Shown here in pieces: positions 37,383-44,908 of a stretch of 64,000 nucleotides of DNA. Each line of letters begins with the position of its first letter. Positions within the stretch are counted from its first letter, which is position 1. The notes under the pieces are model-generated. The model was not told where the DNA came from. It did not search any database and saw only the letters and a program-made list of their open reading frames with translations. The position numbers and the translations under genes were made by a program. This DNA comes from Flavobacterium sp. 102 (GTDB taxonomy: Bacteria > Bacteroidota > Bacteroidia > Flavobacteriales > Flavobacteriaceae): positions 1,302,001 through 1,366,000 of the forward strand of contig NZ_RBKX01000001.1 of assembly GCF_003634615.1 (NCBI RefSeq). The letters run 5' to 3'.

Positions 37383-38633
37383 TTAAATCCCGAAAGCCGA
37401 TTTTACCTTATCTACAAAGTCTAATTTCTCCCAAGTAAACAATTCAACGGTTACTGTTTTTGGCGAACCATTTGGCAATTGGAAAGTTTTAGTAACTGTT
37501 TCAGGTGTTCTTCCCATGTGTCCGTAAGCGGCAGTTTCGCTGTAAATTGGATTTCTCAATTTCAAACGTTGCTCAATAAAGTAAGGTCTCATATCAAAAA
37601 TACCTTCAACCACTTTGCTGATTTCTCCGTCAGTTAAATTCACTTTCGAAGTGCCATAAGTATTCACGTTGATAGAAGTTGGTTTTGCTACGCCAATCGC
37701 ATAAGAAACCTGTACTAAAATCTCCTCACACAATCCGGCAGCCACTAAGTTTTTAGCAATATGACGGGTGGCATAAGCTGCAGAACGGTCTACTTTTGAA
37801 GGGTCTTTTCCGGAGAATGCACCACCACCGTGAGCCCCTTTTCCACCATAAGTATCCACGATAATTTTTCTTCCGGTCAAACCGGTATCTCCGTGTGGTC
37901 CGCCAATAACGAATTTTCCGGTTGGGTTGATGTGGTAAGTAATATTGTCATTGAATAAATGAGCGTATTGTGGGTATTTGGCTTTAATTCTCGGAATCAA
38001 AATCGAAATCAAATCGCTTTTAATTTTAGCCAACATCGTAGCTTCATCAGCAAAATCATCGTGTTGTGTCGAAATTACAATCGCATCAATTCTAACCGGT
38101 TTGTTGTCATCAGAATACTCTAAAGTCACTTGCGATTTAGCATCCGGACGTAAATAAGTGATTTCGTTGTTCTCTCTTCTTAAGTTAGCCAATTCAATTA
38201 ACAAAGCGTGAGATAAATCCAAAGCCAAAGGCATGTAATTCTCTGTTTCGTTTGTAGCATAGCCAAACATCATTCCTTGGTCACCGGCGCCTTGCTCTTC
38301 TTTACTGGCTCTGTCAACACCTTGATTGATGTCGGCAGATTGCTCGTGAATGGCTGATAAAACACCACAAGAATCGGCTTCAAACATGTATTCACTTTTG
38401 GTGTAACCAATTTTACGAATTACTTCTCTGGCAATTTGTTGTACATCAAGGTAAGTGCTCGATTTTACTTCTCCCGCTAAGATTACCTGACCGGTCGTAA
38501 CCAACGTTTCACAAGCTACTTTTGACTCAGCATCAAAGGCTAAAAAGTTGTCGATTAACGCATCACTAATTTGGTCTGCAACTTTGTCCGGATGTCCTTC
38601 ACTCACTGACTCCGACGTAAATAAATAAGCCAT
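37383..38633 (-). CDS. metK: S-adenosylmethionine synthetase
   Basis: Makes SAM from methionine and ATP. It is 416 aa. Motifs are [32 protein letters not shown], the P-loop-like [14 protein letters not shown], and [26 protein letters not shown]. It is monocistronic and ends at a bidirectional terminator. The leader contains a SAM-II-like aptamer, so SAM itself probably controls the gene. It is divergent from the metY operon, and the divergent region carries all the regulatory RNAs described nearby. Confidence 0.98.
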   Translation of the reverse strand: MAYLFTSESVSEGHPDKVADQISDALIDNFLAFDAESKVACETLVTTGQVILAGEVKSSTYLDVQQIAREVIRKIGYTKSEYMFEADSCGVLSAIHEQSADINQGVDRASKEEQGAGDQGMMFGYATNETENYMPLALDLSHALLIELANLRRENNEITYLRPDAKSQVTLEYSDDNKPVRIDAIVISTQHDDFADEATMLAKIKSDLISILIPRIKAKYPQYAHLFNDNITYHINPTGKFVIGGPHGDTGLTGRKIIVDTYGGKGAHGGGAFSGKDPSKVDRSAAYATRHIAKNLVAAGLCEEILVQVSYAIGVAKPTSINVNTYGTSKVNLTDGEISKVVEGIFDMRPYFIEQRLKLRNPIYSETAAYGHMGRTPETVTKTFQLPNGSPKTVTVELFTWEKLDFVDKVKSAFGI

Positions 38634-38704
38634 AACTATATTTTAGTTTAATATTAATTTTAGTTAAAAAAGAGGTGATTGCTACGAAAGCTAAAGGAGA
38701 GTTT

Positions 38705-38756
38705 CTGCTTTAGCATTTTTTTTACGAGGTTGCAATCAGTTCAAATTTTTCCTCTC
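38705..38756 (-). promoter_or_regulatory. SAM-II-like riboswitch upstream of metK
   Basis: Minus-strand reading: GAGG (P1), then ATTTGAACTGATTGCAA, then CCTC (P1 closing strand), then GTAAAAAAAATGCTAAAGCAG. This follows the SAM-II order P1 - AUUUAAC..AUUGCAA - P1' - A-rich linker - GCUAAA, with CTG/CAG able to form the pseudoknot stem. It begins within a few bases of the predicted transcription start. Downstream, GCTAAAG (38714-38708) and TGATTGC (38738-38732) are perfectly complementary to CTTTAGC (38696-38690) and GCAATCA (38682-38676), followed by CCTC and T6. That alternative fold is incompatible with the aptamer. Confidence 0.78.
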
Positions 38757-38768
38757 ATTTTTCGGTTG

Positions 38769-38797
38769 CAAATGTATAAAGACTATTTAGAATACAA
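38769..38797 (-). promoter_or_regulatory. metK promoter (TTG-N18-TACATTTG)
   Basis: TACATTTG (38769-38776) and TTG (38795-38797) on the minus strand have ideal 18-base spacing. Transcription would start about 10 bases before the aptamer. Confidence 0.7.
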
Positions 38798-38959
38798 AAA
38801 ACTATTTTGCTTTTTTTATTTTTTTTATGATTATTCCAAAATTCTAAATACGTAGTATTTAAATATATATAAACAAATGCCAAATGTTAAATTTTCAATT
38901 TTTGTTTGGTCAATTGAAAAAACATTCAGAAGTTTGCCACATCAATTAACAACAAGAAA

Positions 38960-39028
38960 ATGAAATTTATTATTTGTCATATGTGTCGCATGATGTGGAA
39001 ATTTCCGCAGAGGACTCATATTGCATAA
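38960..39028 (+). CDS. Met/Cys-rich leader peptide 1 of the metY operon
   Basis: A 22-codon ORF whose residues 6-12 read CHMCRMM, followed by W. It lies about 410 bases upstream of metY, preceded by the A-rich AACAAGAAA usual at flavobacterial starts. Codons 16-18 (CCG CAG AGG) contain GCAGAGG, the exact complement of the 5' arm of the terminator that follows. A local stem TGTGGA / TCCGCA (38994-39009) could mask that segment. This is the layout of a ribosome-stalling attenuator sensing Met and/or Cys tRNA charging. Expression is not proven. Confidence 0.7.
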   Translation: MKFIICHMCRMMWKFPQRTHIA

Positions 39029-39083
39029 TTTTAAATTTTTAAAATATATACAATCAAACCTCTGCTAACCGCAGGGGTTTTTT
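39007..39083 (+). promoter_or_regulatory. Attenuator 1 of the metY operon (antiterminator and terminator)
   Basis: Terminator: AAACCTCTGC (39056-39065), loop TAACC, GCAGGGGTTT (39071-39080), T tract to 39083. Antiterminator: GCAGAGG (39007-39013) pairs perfectly with CCTCTGC (39059-39065). The two are mutually exclusive. Confidence 0.75.
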
Positions 39084-39159
39084 ATTTAAAACAAATTGTC
39101 ACCCTGAGCGCTCCCGAAGTTTCTGGAGAAGGGCTATCTCAAAACAAAACGAAGTAACA

Positions 39160-39261
39160 ATGAAAGTAACAACAAAAAATATGATGATGAACAACCGCAT
39201 GATGCACATGATGATGTGTTGTTGTATTGACATACCTTGTTACCAAAAGCGAAAGACGTAA
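39160..39261 (+). CDS. Met/Cys-rich leader peptide 2 of the metY operon
   Basis: A 33-codon ORF with nine Met and four Cys. Residues 8-22 read MMMNNRMMHMMMCCC, far beyond chance for Met and Cys, the two rarest common residues in this proteome. The stop codon lies 25 bases before a strong terminator that precedes metY. The segment TTACCAAAAG (39240-39249, codons 27-30) is the antiterminator strand. A ribosome stalled on the Met/Cys run leaves it free; a ribosome at the stop codon covers it. The family is not one I know as annotated. The antisense His-rich reading is rejected. Confidence 0.82.
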   Translation: MKVTTKNMMMNNRMMHMMMCCCIDIPCYQKRKT

Positions 39262-39322
39262 TCGAAGTTTATATTTATACTCTAGAAGTCCTTTTGGTAA
39301 GCCATCCAAAAGGACTTTTTTT
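39240..39322 (+). promoter_or_regulatory. Attenuator 2 of the metY operon (antiterminator and terminator)
   Basis: Terminator: 12-bp perfect stem AAGTCCTTTTGG (39286-39297) / CCAAAAGGACTT (39306-39317), T tract to 39322. Antiterminator: TTACCAAAAG (39240-39249) is the perfect 10-base complement of CTTTTGGTAA (39291-39300). It lies about 50 bases before the metY ATG. Confidence 0.85.
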
Positions 39323-39372
39323 ATTTCCAAAAATTAATAATCTAAATATCTAATAATCTAAATATCTAAATC

Positions 39373-40665
39373 ATGAGCACACAAAAATTCGCAACCAACG
39401 CATTGCACGCAGGACACGACGTTACTAAAAATGCAGGAACCAGAGCTGTTCCAATCTACCAAACGACTTCGTATGTATTCAACAATTCAGACCACGCCGC
39501 CAACTTGTTTGGCCTAGCTGAAGCCGGATTCATCTACACCCGTTTGAATAATCCAACCAACGACATTTTGGAACAACGCTTGGCCGCACTCGAAGGCGGA
39601 ATCGGGGCAGTCGTTACTGCTTCAGGAACGTCCGCTATCGCCACCAGTTTGTTGGTTTTGCTCAAAGCAGGTGACCATATCGTAGCTTCGAATAGTCTTT
39701 ACGGCGGAACGTACAACTTGTTGAATGTTACTTTACCAAGATTAGGCATCACCACCACCTTCGTTGATCCGTCAAACCCTGAAAACTTTACCAAAGCCGC
39801 ACAAGAAAACACGAGAGCATTTTTCGCAGAAAGTTTAGGGAACCCAAAATTAGACGTACTCGATTTGAAAGCAATATCTAAAGAAGCCAAAGCCTTCAAA
39901 GTACCTTTCATTGTTGATAATACTGTCGCTACGCCTTATTTGTTAAACCCAATTCAATATGGTGCCGATATTGTCATCCACTCGTTAACCAAATACATAA
40001 CCGGAAACGGAACTTCTTTAGGTGGCGTAATCATCGATGCCGGAAACTTCGACTGGAGCAATGGGAAATTCCCTGAATTCACTGAACCATCTGCCGGCTA
40101 TCATGGTTTGAAATACTACGAAGCTTTAGGCGCAGCGTCATTTATTGCCAAAGTAAGAATCGAAGGTTTGCGCGATTTTGGGGCAGCTTTAAGTCCGTTC
40201 AACGCATTTCAAACGATTCAAGGGTTAGAAACTTTGGAAATCAGAATCAAAAAACACAGTGAAAATGCTTTGGCTTTAGCCCAATGGTTGCAAAAACAAG
40301 ATGAAGTGGCTTGGGTAAATTATCCGGGGTTGGAAACTTCCAAATACAAAGCTTTGGCTGATGAATATTTACCGGAAGGCAAAAGTGGAATCGTAACTTT
40401 TGGTTTAAAAGGCGGATTCGAAGCAGCGAAAAAAGTAGCCGATGAAACCAAATTATTCTCTTTGTTGGCCAACATAGGCGATACAAAATCATTAATTATT
40501 CATCCGGCAAGCACAACACATCAGCAATTATCTGACGCTGAGCAAGAATCAACCGGTGTAACCAAAGACTTAATCCGTTTGTCCGTTGGTTTAGAAAACA
40601 TCGACGATTTGAAAGCCGATTTGAAAGAAGCATTCGTAAAAATTAAAACCCCACAAACCGTATAA
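39373..40665 (+). CDS. metY: O-acetylhomoserine sulfhydrylase (aminocarboxypropyltransferase)
   Basis: PLP enzyme of the Cys/Met-metabolism family making homocysteine from O-acetylhomoserine and sulfide. It is 430 aa, the length of MetY rather than of MetB/MetC (about 380-400). The N-terminal FATNALHAGHD and RLNNPTNDILEQRLAALEGG are typical; the PLP Lys is Lys207 in HSLTKYITGNGTS. metX lies in the same operon and supplies its substrate. It is directly behind the tandem Met/Cys attenuators. A cystathionine synthase role is less likely. Confidence 0.93.
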   Translation: MSTQKFATNALHAGHDVTKNAGTRAVPIYQTTSYVFNNSDHAANLFGLAEAGFIYTRLNNPTNDILEQRLAALEGGIGAVVTASGTSAIATSLLVLLKAGDHIVASNSLYGGTYNLLNVTLPRLGITTTFVDPSNPENFTKAAQENTRAFFAESLGNPKLDVLDLKAISKEAKAFKVPFIVDNTVATPYLLNPIQYGADIVIHSLTKYITGNGTSLGGVIIDAGNFDWSNGKFPEFTEPSAGYHGLKYYEALGAASFIAKVRIEGLRDFGAALSPFNAFQTIQGLETLEIRIKKHSENALALAQWLQKQDEVAWVNYPGLETSKYKALADEYLPEGKSGIVTFGLKGGFEAAKKVADETKLFSLLANIGDTKSLIIHPASTTHQQLSDAEQESTGVTKDLIRLSVGLENIDDLKADLKEAFVKIKTPQTV

Positions 40666-40669
40666 CAAC

Positions 40670-41131
40670 ATGAGCACAAAAACCGTAAACGTACTAGGCT
40701 ATGCCAAAAACAGTAACCAATTCGTAGTCAAAGCCCAAAACTTCGACATCCGAATTAGTAAAAATGATCAATTTCCTGAACTGGAAGGGCCAAGTCCGAT
40801 AGAATACATTTTGGCCGGTTATGCCGGTTGCATCAATGCTGTCGGAAAATTGGTCGCCAAAGAACAAGGCATCGATTTAAAATCACTTCAAGTTGAAATC
40901 TCGGGAACCTTAAGTTTAGACAAATACCAAGGGAAAATTAGCGATGAAAGAGCGGGATTTAAATCTATTGAAGTAACAGTAAAACCAACAACTGATGCCA
41001 CTTTGGGCCAATTAAAAGATTGGTTAATTACGGTTGAGAATCGTTGCCCGGTTCAGGATAATTTGATCAATTCAACTCCGGTTTCAGTGGTGTTGGTTAA
41101 AGAATATGAACCAACAGCAACTGTGCTGTAA
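40670..41131 (+). CDS. OsmC family protein
   Basis: A 153 aa protein of the OsmC/Ohr fold. Two conserved Cys are visible: in YAGCINAVGKL and in ENRCPVQDNL. Family members are thiol-based peroxidases for organic hydroperoxides; some handle sulfur species. It starts 5 bases after metY, so they are tightly coupled. Its place in a sulfide-assimilating operon suggests a protective or sulfur-related role, but that is inference. Confidence 0.88.
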   Translation: MSTKTVNVLGYAKNSNQFVVKAQNFDIRISKNDQFPELEGPSPIEYILAGYAGCINAVGKLVAKEQGIDLKSLQVEISGTLSLDKYQGKISDERAGFKSIEVTVKPTTDATLGQLKDWLITVENRCPVQDNLINSTPVSVVLVKEYEPTATVL

Positions 41132-41137
41132 AAAGAA

Positions 41138-41200
41138 AAACCATTGGTTTTATTCCGCTGTGCTCCATACAATTCGGTAGCGCCTCGGGTGGTTTTGTTT
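41138..41200 (+). other. Structured spacer after the OsmC gene
   Basis: AAAACCATTGGTTTT forms a small hairpin, and AAAACCA also pairs with the distal TGGTTTTG around CGGTAGCGCCTCGGG, which may form a larger GC-rich fold. No ORF is visible. The role is unknown; it may be a processing or stabilising structure at the end of the metY-osmC message. Confidence 0.35.
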
Positions 41201-41207
41201 GTTTGTT

Positions 41208-41245
41208 AAGACTGTCTTCAAAGTTTAGGTTGAAGGCAGTCTTTT
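41208..41245 (+). terminator. Intraoperonic hairpin before metX
   Basis: A 14-bp stem AAGACTGTCTTCAA / TTGAAGGCAGTCTT (one G-T pair) followed by only four T residues, 23 bases before metX. It may partially terminate transcription, so that metX-hom is expressed less than metY-osmC. Confidence 0.6.
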
Positions 41246-41268
41246 AAAAAGCAGTTAAAAAAAGCAAC

Positions 41269-42270
41269 ATGAAAAAATTAGAAAAAATAGACTTGTTTAA
41301 TTTTGATTTAGAAAACGGAAAGCAACGACCTTATCTTCCGTTATTCTATCAAACTTTTGGTCAACCCATTGGCTTAGCACCGGTTGTGATTGTGAATCAC
41401 GCTTTGACAGGAAACTCCAATGTTACCGGAGAAAACGGCTGGTGGAATGATTTAATCGGAACAGATAAAATCATCGATACCCATTATTTCACCGTAATTG
41501 CTTTCAATATCCCCGGAAATGGTTATGATGACAATTTTGGAAACTTGATTTCAAATTACAAAGATTTCACCATTCTCGATGTCGCCAAAATTTTTTGGGA
41601 AGGCTTGTCGTTTCTCAAAATAAACGATGTTTTCGCAGTTATAGGTGGAAGTTTAGGCGGAGCAATAGCTTGGGAAATGGCAGTTTTGAAACCAAATGCT
41701 GTCCAAAATCTAATTCCGATTGCCACCGATTGGAAAGCCACGGATTGGGTTATTGCCAATGTTTTAATCCAAGACCAAATTCTCAATAACTCAGATGATC
41801 CCATTGCGGACGCCAGATTGCACGCCATGTTGTTGTACCGAACACCGCAATCAATTAACCAACGCTTTCAAAGAAATAAATTCAATGGTTCCTCGGTTTT
41901 TCAAATCGAAAATTGGCTGGCCAATCACGGCATCAAACTCAAAAACCGCTTTCGGCTATCGGCTTACAAATTGATGAACCATTTGCTTAAAACAAATGAT
42001 ATTACTCGTGACCGAAATGATTTTTTGCTGATAGCCAAAGAAATTCAAGGGAACATTCACGTAGTCGCCGTAGACACAGACTACTTTTTTATTCCTGATG
42101 AGAACCGCGAAACGGTTGAAACTTTAAAACCAATCAAAGAAAATGTGTTTTACCATGAAATCAATTCCATTCACGGACACGATGCGTTTTTAATCGAATA
42201 CGAACAATTAGCCCAAATTTTAGGGCCTATTTTTAACAAACAAAAACAACAAAATTATGTCAGTGCTTAG
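41269..42270 (+). CDS. metX: Homoserine O-acetyltransferase
   Basis: An alpha/beta-hydrolase-fold enzyme activating homoserine for sulfhydrylation by MetY. It is 333 aa. Markers are IVNHALTGNS, the nucleophile elbow Ser128 in VIGGSLGGAIAWEMA, the acid Asp in VAVDTDYFF and the His in NSIHGHDAFLIE. It is a little shorter than many MetX proteins (350-380). Acyl specificity (acetyl or succinyl) cannot be fixed by eye, but the partner MetY argues for acetyl. It overlaps hom by 14 bases. Confidence 0.9.
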   Translation: MKKLEKIDLFNFDLENGKQRPYLPLFYQTFGQPIGLAPVVIVNHALTGNSNVTGENGWWNDLIGTDKIIDTHYFTVIAFNIPGNGYDDNFGNLISNYKDFTILDVAKIFWEGLSFLKINDVFAVIGGSLGGAIAWEMAVLKPNAVQNLIPIATDWKATDWVIANVLIQDQILNNSDDPIADARLHAMLLYRTPQSINQRFQRNKFNGSSVFQIENWLANHGIKLKNRFRLSAYKLMNHLLKTNDITRDRNDFLLIAKEIQGNIHVVAVDTDYFFIPDENRETVETLKPIKENVFYHEINSIHGHDAFLIEYEQLAQILGPIFNKQKQQNYVSA

Positions 42271-43357
42271 AATCAATATAGTCCTTTTTGGTATCGGCAA
42301 CGTCGGTAGCACTTTAGTCAACCAAGTCATCGAGAGTCAAAAGTTCTTCCTCGAAAAAAGGAACATCGACCTCAGATTTCCAATCATCACTAATTCTACT
42401 TTAGCTTTCTTCGAAAAAGACGGACTGAAAAACCAGTGGGAAGCCAATTTTGCCCAATCCGCCATTCCGTTCAGAATTGAAGACATCATCGAATACGTTC
42501 AGGAACAACAATTGGAAAACCTAATTGCCGTTGATGCAACAGCCAGTCAAGACATCATCAAAAATTATATTCCGTTAATTCAAAACGGTTTTAACATCGT
42601 TGCCGCCAATAAAAAAGCCAATACGTTACATTTCGATTTCTACAAAGAACTGAGAAGAAATTTAAAAAAGTATGACAAAACATTTTTATACGAAACCAAT
42701 GTCGGCGCCGGATTGCCCGTTGTGCAAACGATAAATGACTTATACTTTTCAGGCGAAAAAATTACCAAAATCCGTGGCGTATTCTCCGGTTCATTGAGTT
42801 ATATTTTTAACCGATTTTCTTCAGAAGAATTGCCGTTTTCCAAAATCTTACTTGAGGCAGAGAAAAAAGGCTACACCGAACCGGATTCGCGTGAAGACTT
42901 ATCCGGAAGCGATGTCGCCCGAAAATTATTAATTCTAGCGCGCGAAATAGGGCAAGAGTTTGAATTTACTGATATCAAAATAGAATCTCTTTTGCTCCCT
43001 AATTTAAATGAAAAAAGTCCTAAATCTGAGTATTCTGTAAACAAATCATTGTTTGACAAACCGTTCCAAATTGCCAAAATCACACAAGCCGATGAGCATG
43101 CTTTGCGTTATGTGGGCGAATTGGATGTCATAACCAAACAATTAGAAGTGAAACTAATCTCAGTTCCTAAAAGTTCTCCTTTAGGCCAATTAAAAGGTAC
43201 CGACAATCTAATTGAAATTTATACCAAATCCTATGGCGAAATTCCTATTGTCATTCAAGGAGCGGGAGCCGGAAAACAGGTTACCGCTCGTGGCGTTCTT
43301 ACCGACATTCTCAAAGTAGCCGAGAAAATTAAAATTAAAGAAGCGGTTTGGTTATAA
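42257..43357 (+). CDS. hom: Homoserine dehydrogenase
   Basis: Reduces aspartate semialdehyde to homoserine, the substrate of MetX. It is 366 aa: nucleotide-binding N-terminus INIVLFGIGNVGSTLVNQV, substrate region ETNVGAGLPVVQTINDL, IRGVFSGSLSYIFN and GYTEPDSREDLSGSDVARKLLILARE. No aspartokinase domain and no C-terminal ACT domain are obvious. A methionine-dedicated paralogue of the threonine-pathway enzyme is likely, given the operon. It overlaps metX, so they are translationally coupled. Confidence 0.93.
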   Translation: MSVLRINIVLFGIGNVGSTLVNQVIESQKFFLEKRNIDLRFPIITNSTLAFFEKDGLKNQWEANFAQSAIPFRIEDIIEYVQEQQLENLIAVDATASQDIIKNYIPLIQNGFNIVAANKKANTLHFDFYKELRRNLKKYDKTFLYETNVGAGLPVVQTINDLYFSGEKITKIRGVFSGSLSYIFNRFSSEELPFSKILLEAEKKGYTEPDSREDLSGSDVARKLLILAREIGQEFEFTDIKIESLLLPNLNEKSPKSEYSVNKSLFDKPFQIAKITQADEHALRYVGELDVITKQLEVKLISVPKSSPLGQLKGTDNLIEIYTKSYGEIPIVIQGAGAGKQVTARGVLTDILKVAEKIKIKEAVWL

Positions 43358-43393
43358 CCGGCTTAAAAATTAACTAATCAACCTTTAACCAAG

Positions 43394-43430
43394 AAAACCT
43401 ACAGCACGAAAACGTTGTAGGTTTTTATTT
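43394..43430 (+). terminator. Terminator of the metY-osmC-metX-hom operon
   Basis: AAAACCTACA / TGTAGGTTTT with an inner ACG/CGT pairing and a T-rich tail, about 37 bases past the hom stop. Confidence 0.85.
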
Positions 43431-43441
43431 TTTTAAAACTG

Positions 43442-43472
43442 TTGCAAAAACCAATTCTATGTCATTACTTTG
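43442..43472 (+). promoter_or_regulatory. metH operon promoter (TTG-N20-TTACTTTG)
   Basis: TTG (43442-43444) and TTACTTTG (43465-43472) have 20-base spacing. The -7 box deviates from TAnnTTTG at one base. The start would be about 15 bases before the SAM-I aptamer. Confidence 0.5.
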
Positions 43473-43495
43473 CACCGTTCATAAACTTATTGTTC

Positions 43496-43596
43496 GTTAT
43501 CACGAAAGCTGGAGGGAATAGACCCGTCGAAAGCTTAGCAACCCTTTGCCAAAAGAAGGTGCTACATTCTATCTCAATTTATTGGGAGCAGATAAC
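43496..43596 (+). promoter_or_regulatory. SAM-I (S-box) riboswitch upstream of metH
   Basis: P1 GTTATC (43496-43501) / GATAAC (43591-43596) encloses the conserved elements in order: CACGAAAGCTGGAGGGA, GACCCGTCGAAAGCTTAGCA, ACCC, GGTGCTACATTCTAT. These match the S-box core (kink-turn, GxxGAAA, GCAACC, GGUGCUAAUUCC). A second GATAAC at 43621-43626 can compete for GTTATC, and GAGAA/TTCTC (43600-43612) forms a small hairpin, so an expression platform lies between 43597 and 43640. It should switch off metH/metF when SAM is plentiful. Confidence 0.93.
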
Positions 43597-43641
43597 CCCG
43601 AGAATTCTTCTCACTTTCACGATAACATACTATATTTTTTT

Positions 43642-43721
43642 ACGAGCGAATGGCTTGCGCATTGTTGCGGTCCATTTTCCCGCTTTTTGCACTGCATGGC
43701 AGTTGCGTCAATCGGGGCTAA
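43642..43721 (-). repeat. Dispersed hairpin repeat, copy E, inside the metH leader
   Basis: On the minus strand it reads AATTAGCCCCGATTGACGC, a GCCATGCAGTGC centre, AGCGGGAAAATGGACCGC and finally ATTCGCTCGT. It lies between the SAM-I expression platform and the metH start, so it is transcribed as part of the leader. Confidence 0.6.
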
Positions 43722-43832
43722 TTAGTTATCCATTTTTGTAAAATTATTGCAAACAAAAACCTTTGCGAACGCTGCGTTGTCATCCTGAGCTTGTCGAATG
43801 ACTCTGCGGACTATGCGGTTAAAATAACAAGT
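43722..43832 (+). other. metH 5' leader remainder
   Basis: No gene is visible. It contains the word-type pieces TTGTCATCCTGAGCTTGTCG and GCGGACTATGCGGTTAAAAT, also seen in related form near 39095 and 37365. An in-frame TTG at 43791 exists but falls inside these repeats. Confidence 0.4.
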
Positions 43833-44828
43833 ATGTCAAAAATACAACAAGCCATCAAAGAAAGAATCCTTGTCCTAGACGGTGCGATGGGAACCATGCT
43901 GCAACGCAACAACTTCTCAGAAGAAGATTTCCGTGGCGAGCGTTTCAAAGATTTCCCACATCCGCTAAAAGGCAACAACGATTTGCTTTCCATCACGCAA
44001 CCCGAAGCTGTAAAGCAAGTCCACCGCCTGTATTTTCAAGCCGGTGCCGATATTGTTGAAACCAATACATTCTCAGGAACCACCATCGGTATGGCCGATT
44101 ATCACTTAGAAGATTTGGTTTACGAACTCAACTACGAATCCGCCAGAATCGCCCGAGAAGTCGCTGACGAATTCACAGACAGACCACGTTTTGTAGCCGG
44201 TTCTATCGGGCCAACCAACAGAACCGCTTCTATGTCACCGGATGTTAATGATCCCGGATTTCGAGCCGTAACTTTTGACGATTTACGCATCGCTTACAAA
44301 CAACAAGTGGAAGCCTTGATTGATGGCGGTTGTGATGTTTTATTGGTAGAAACCATCTTCGACACACTAAACGCCAAAGCTGCTTTATTCGCCATAGAAG
44401 AAGTAAAAGAAGAACGCAATCTCGATATTCCGGTGATGGTTTCAGGGACGATTACCGATGTGTCAGGAAGAACTTTATCAGGACAAACGGTAGAAGCCTT
44501 TTTGATTTCTATTTCCCATATTCCTTTATTGTCAATCGGATTCAATTGCGCACTCGGAGCCGACCAATTAAAACCATACTTGAAAAGACTTGCACACAAT
44601 ACAAGTTTAAATATTTCGGCACATCCAAATGCCGGTTTACCGAATGCTTTCGGGCAATACGACCAAACAGCCGCCGAAATGCAAGCCTTAATTAAAGAAT
44701 ATTTACAAGATAATTTAGTCAACATCATTGGCGGTTGTTGTGGTACCACACCAGAACACATCAAAGCCATTGCTGATGTTGCCTCACAATTCAAACCAAG
44801 AAGAATTGATGAAAATCAATTAGTTTAA
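43833..44828 (+). CDS. metH: Methionine synthase, homocysteine-binding module (split MetH, part 1)
   Basis: A 331 aa protein equal to the N-terminal homocysteine methyltransferase module of MetH. It has [30 protein letters not shown] and the zinc-thiolate residues: Cys in [12 protein letters not shown] and the Cys pair in [15 protein letters not shown]. The start at ATG 43833 is chosen because upstream sequence is repeat-like. The rest of MetH is encoded 80 bases downstream. The split is common in Bacteroidota. The gene is under the SAM-I riboswitch. Confidence 0.93.
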   Translation: MSKIQQAIKERILVLDGAMGTMLQRNNFSEEDFRGERFKDFPHPLKGNNDLLSITQPEAVKQVHRLYFQAGADIVETNTFSGTTIGMADYHLEDLVYELNYESARIAREVADEFTDRPRFVAGSIGPTNRTASMSPDVNDPGFRAVTFDDLRIAYKQQVEALIDGGCDVLLVETIFDTLNAKAALFAIEEVKEERNLDIPVMVSGTITDVSGRTLSGQTVEAFLISISHIPLLSIGFNCALGADQLKPYLKRLAHNTSLNISAHPNAGLPNAFGQYDQTAAEMQALIKEYLQDNLVNIIGGCCGTTPEHIKAIADVASQFKPRRIDENQLV

Positions 44829-44835
44829 TAAAAGT

Positions 44836-44905
44836 TAACACAGATTTGTCAGATTATCACCAATTTAATCTGTGTGGATTTGTGATAATCAGTGTTCAAA
44901 CAAAT
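44836..44905. repeat. Word-repeat spacer between metH part 1 and part 2
   Basis: AACACAGATTTGTCAGATTATCACC and a rough partner GATTTGTGATAATCAGTGTT form an imperfect inverted repeat around AATTTAATCTGTGTG. The same AATCTGTG word occurs before cutC (27870-27909). Confidence 0.5.
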
Positions 44906-44908
44906 AAA

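Noticed and set aside
39139..39330. His-rich 63-codon frame on the minus strand opposite leader peptide 2, resembling a metal-binding peptide
   Set aside because: The His run is simply the antisense of repeated ATG codons. It also crosses the attenuator terminator.
43442..43741. 99-codon open frame starting before the SAM-I aptamer
   Set aside because: It runs straight through the riboswitch and repeat copy E, has no protein-like composition and no recognisable domain.
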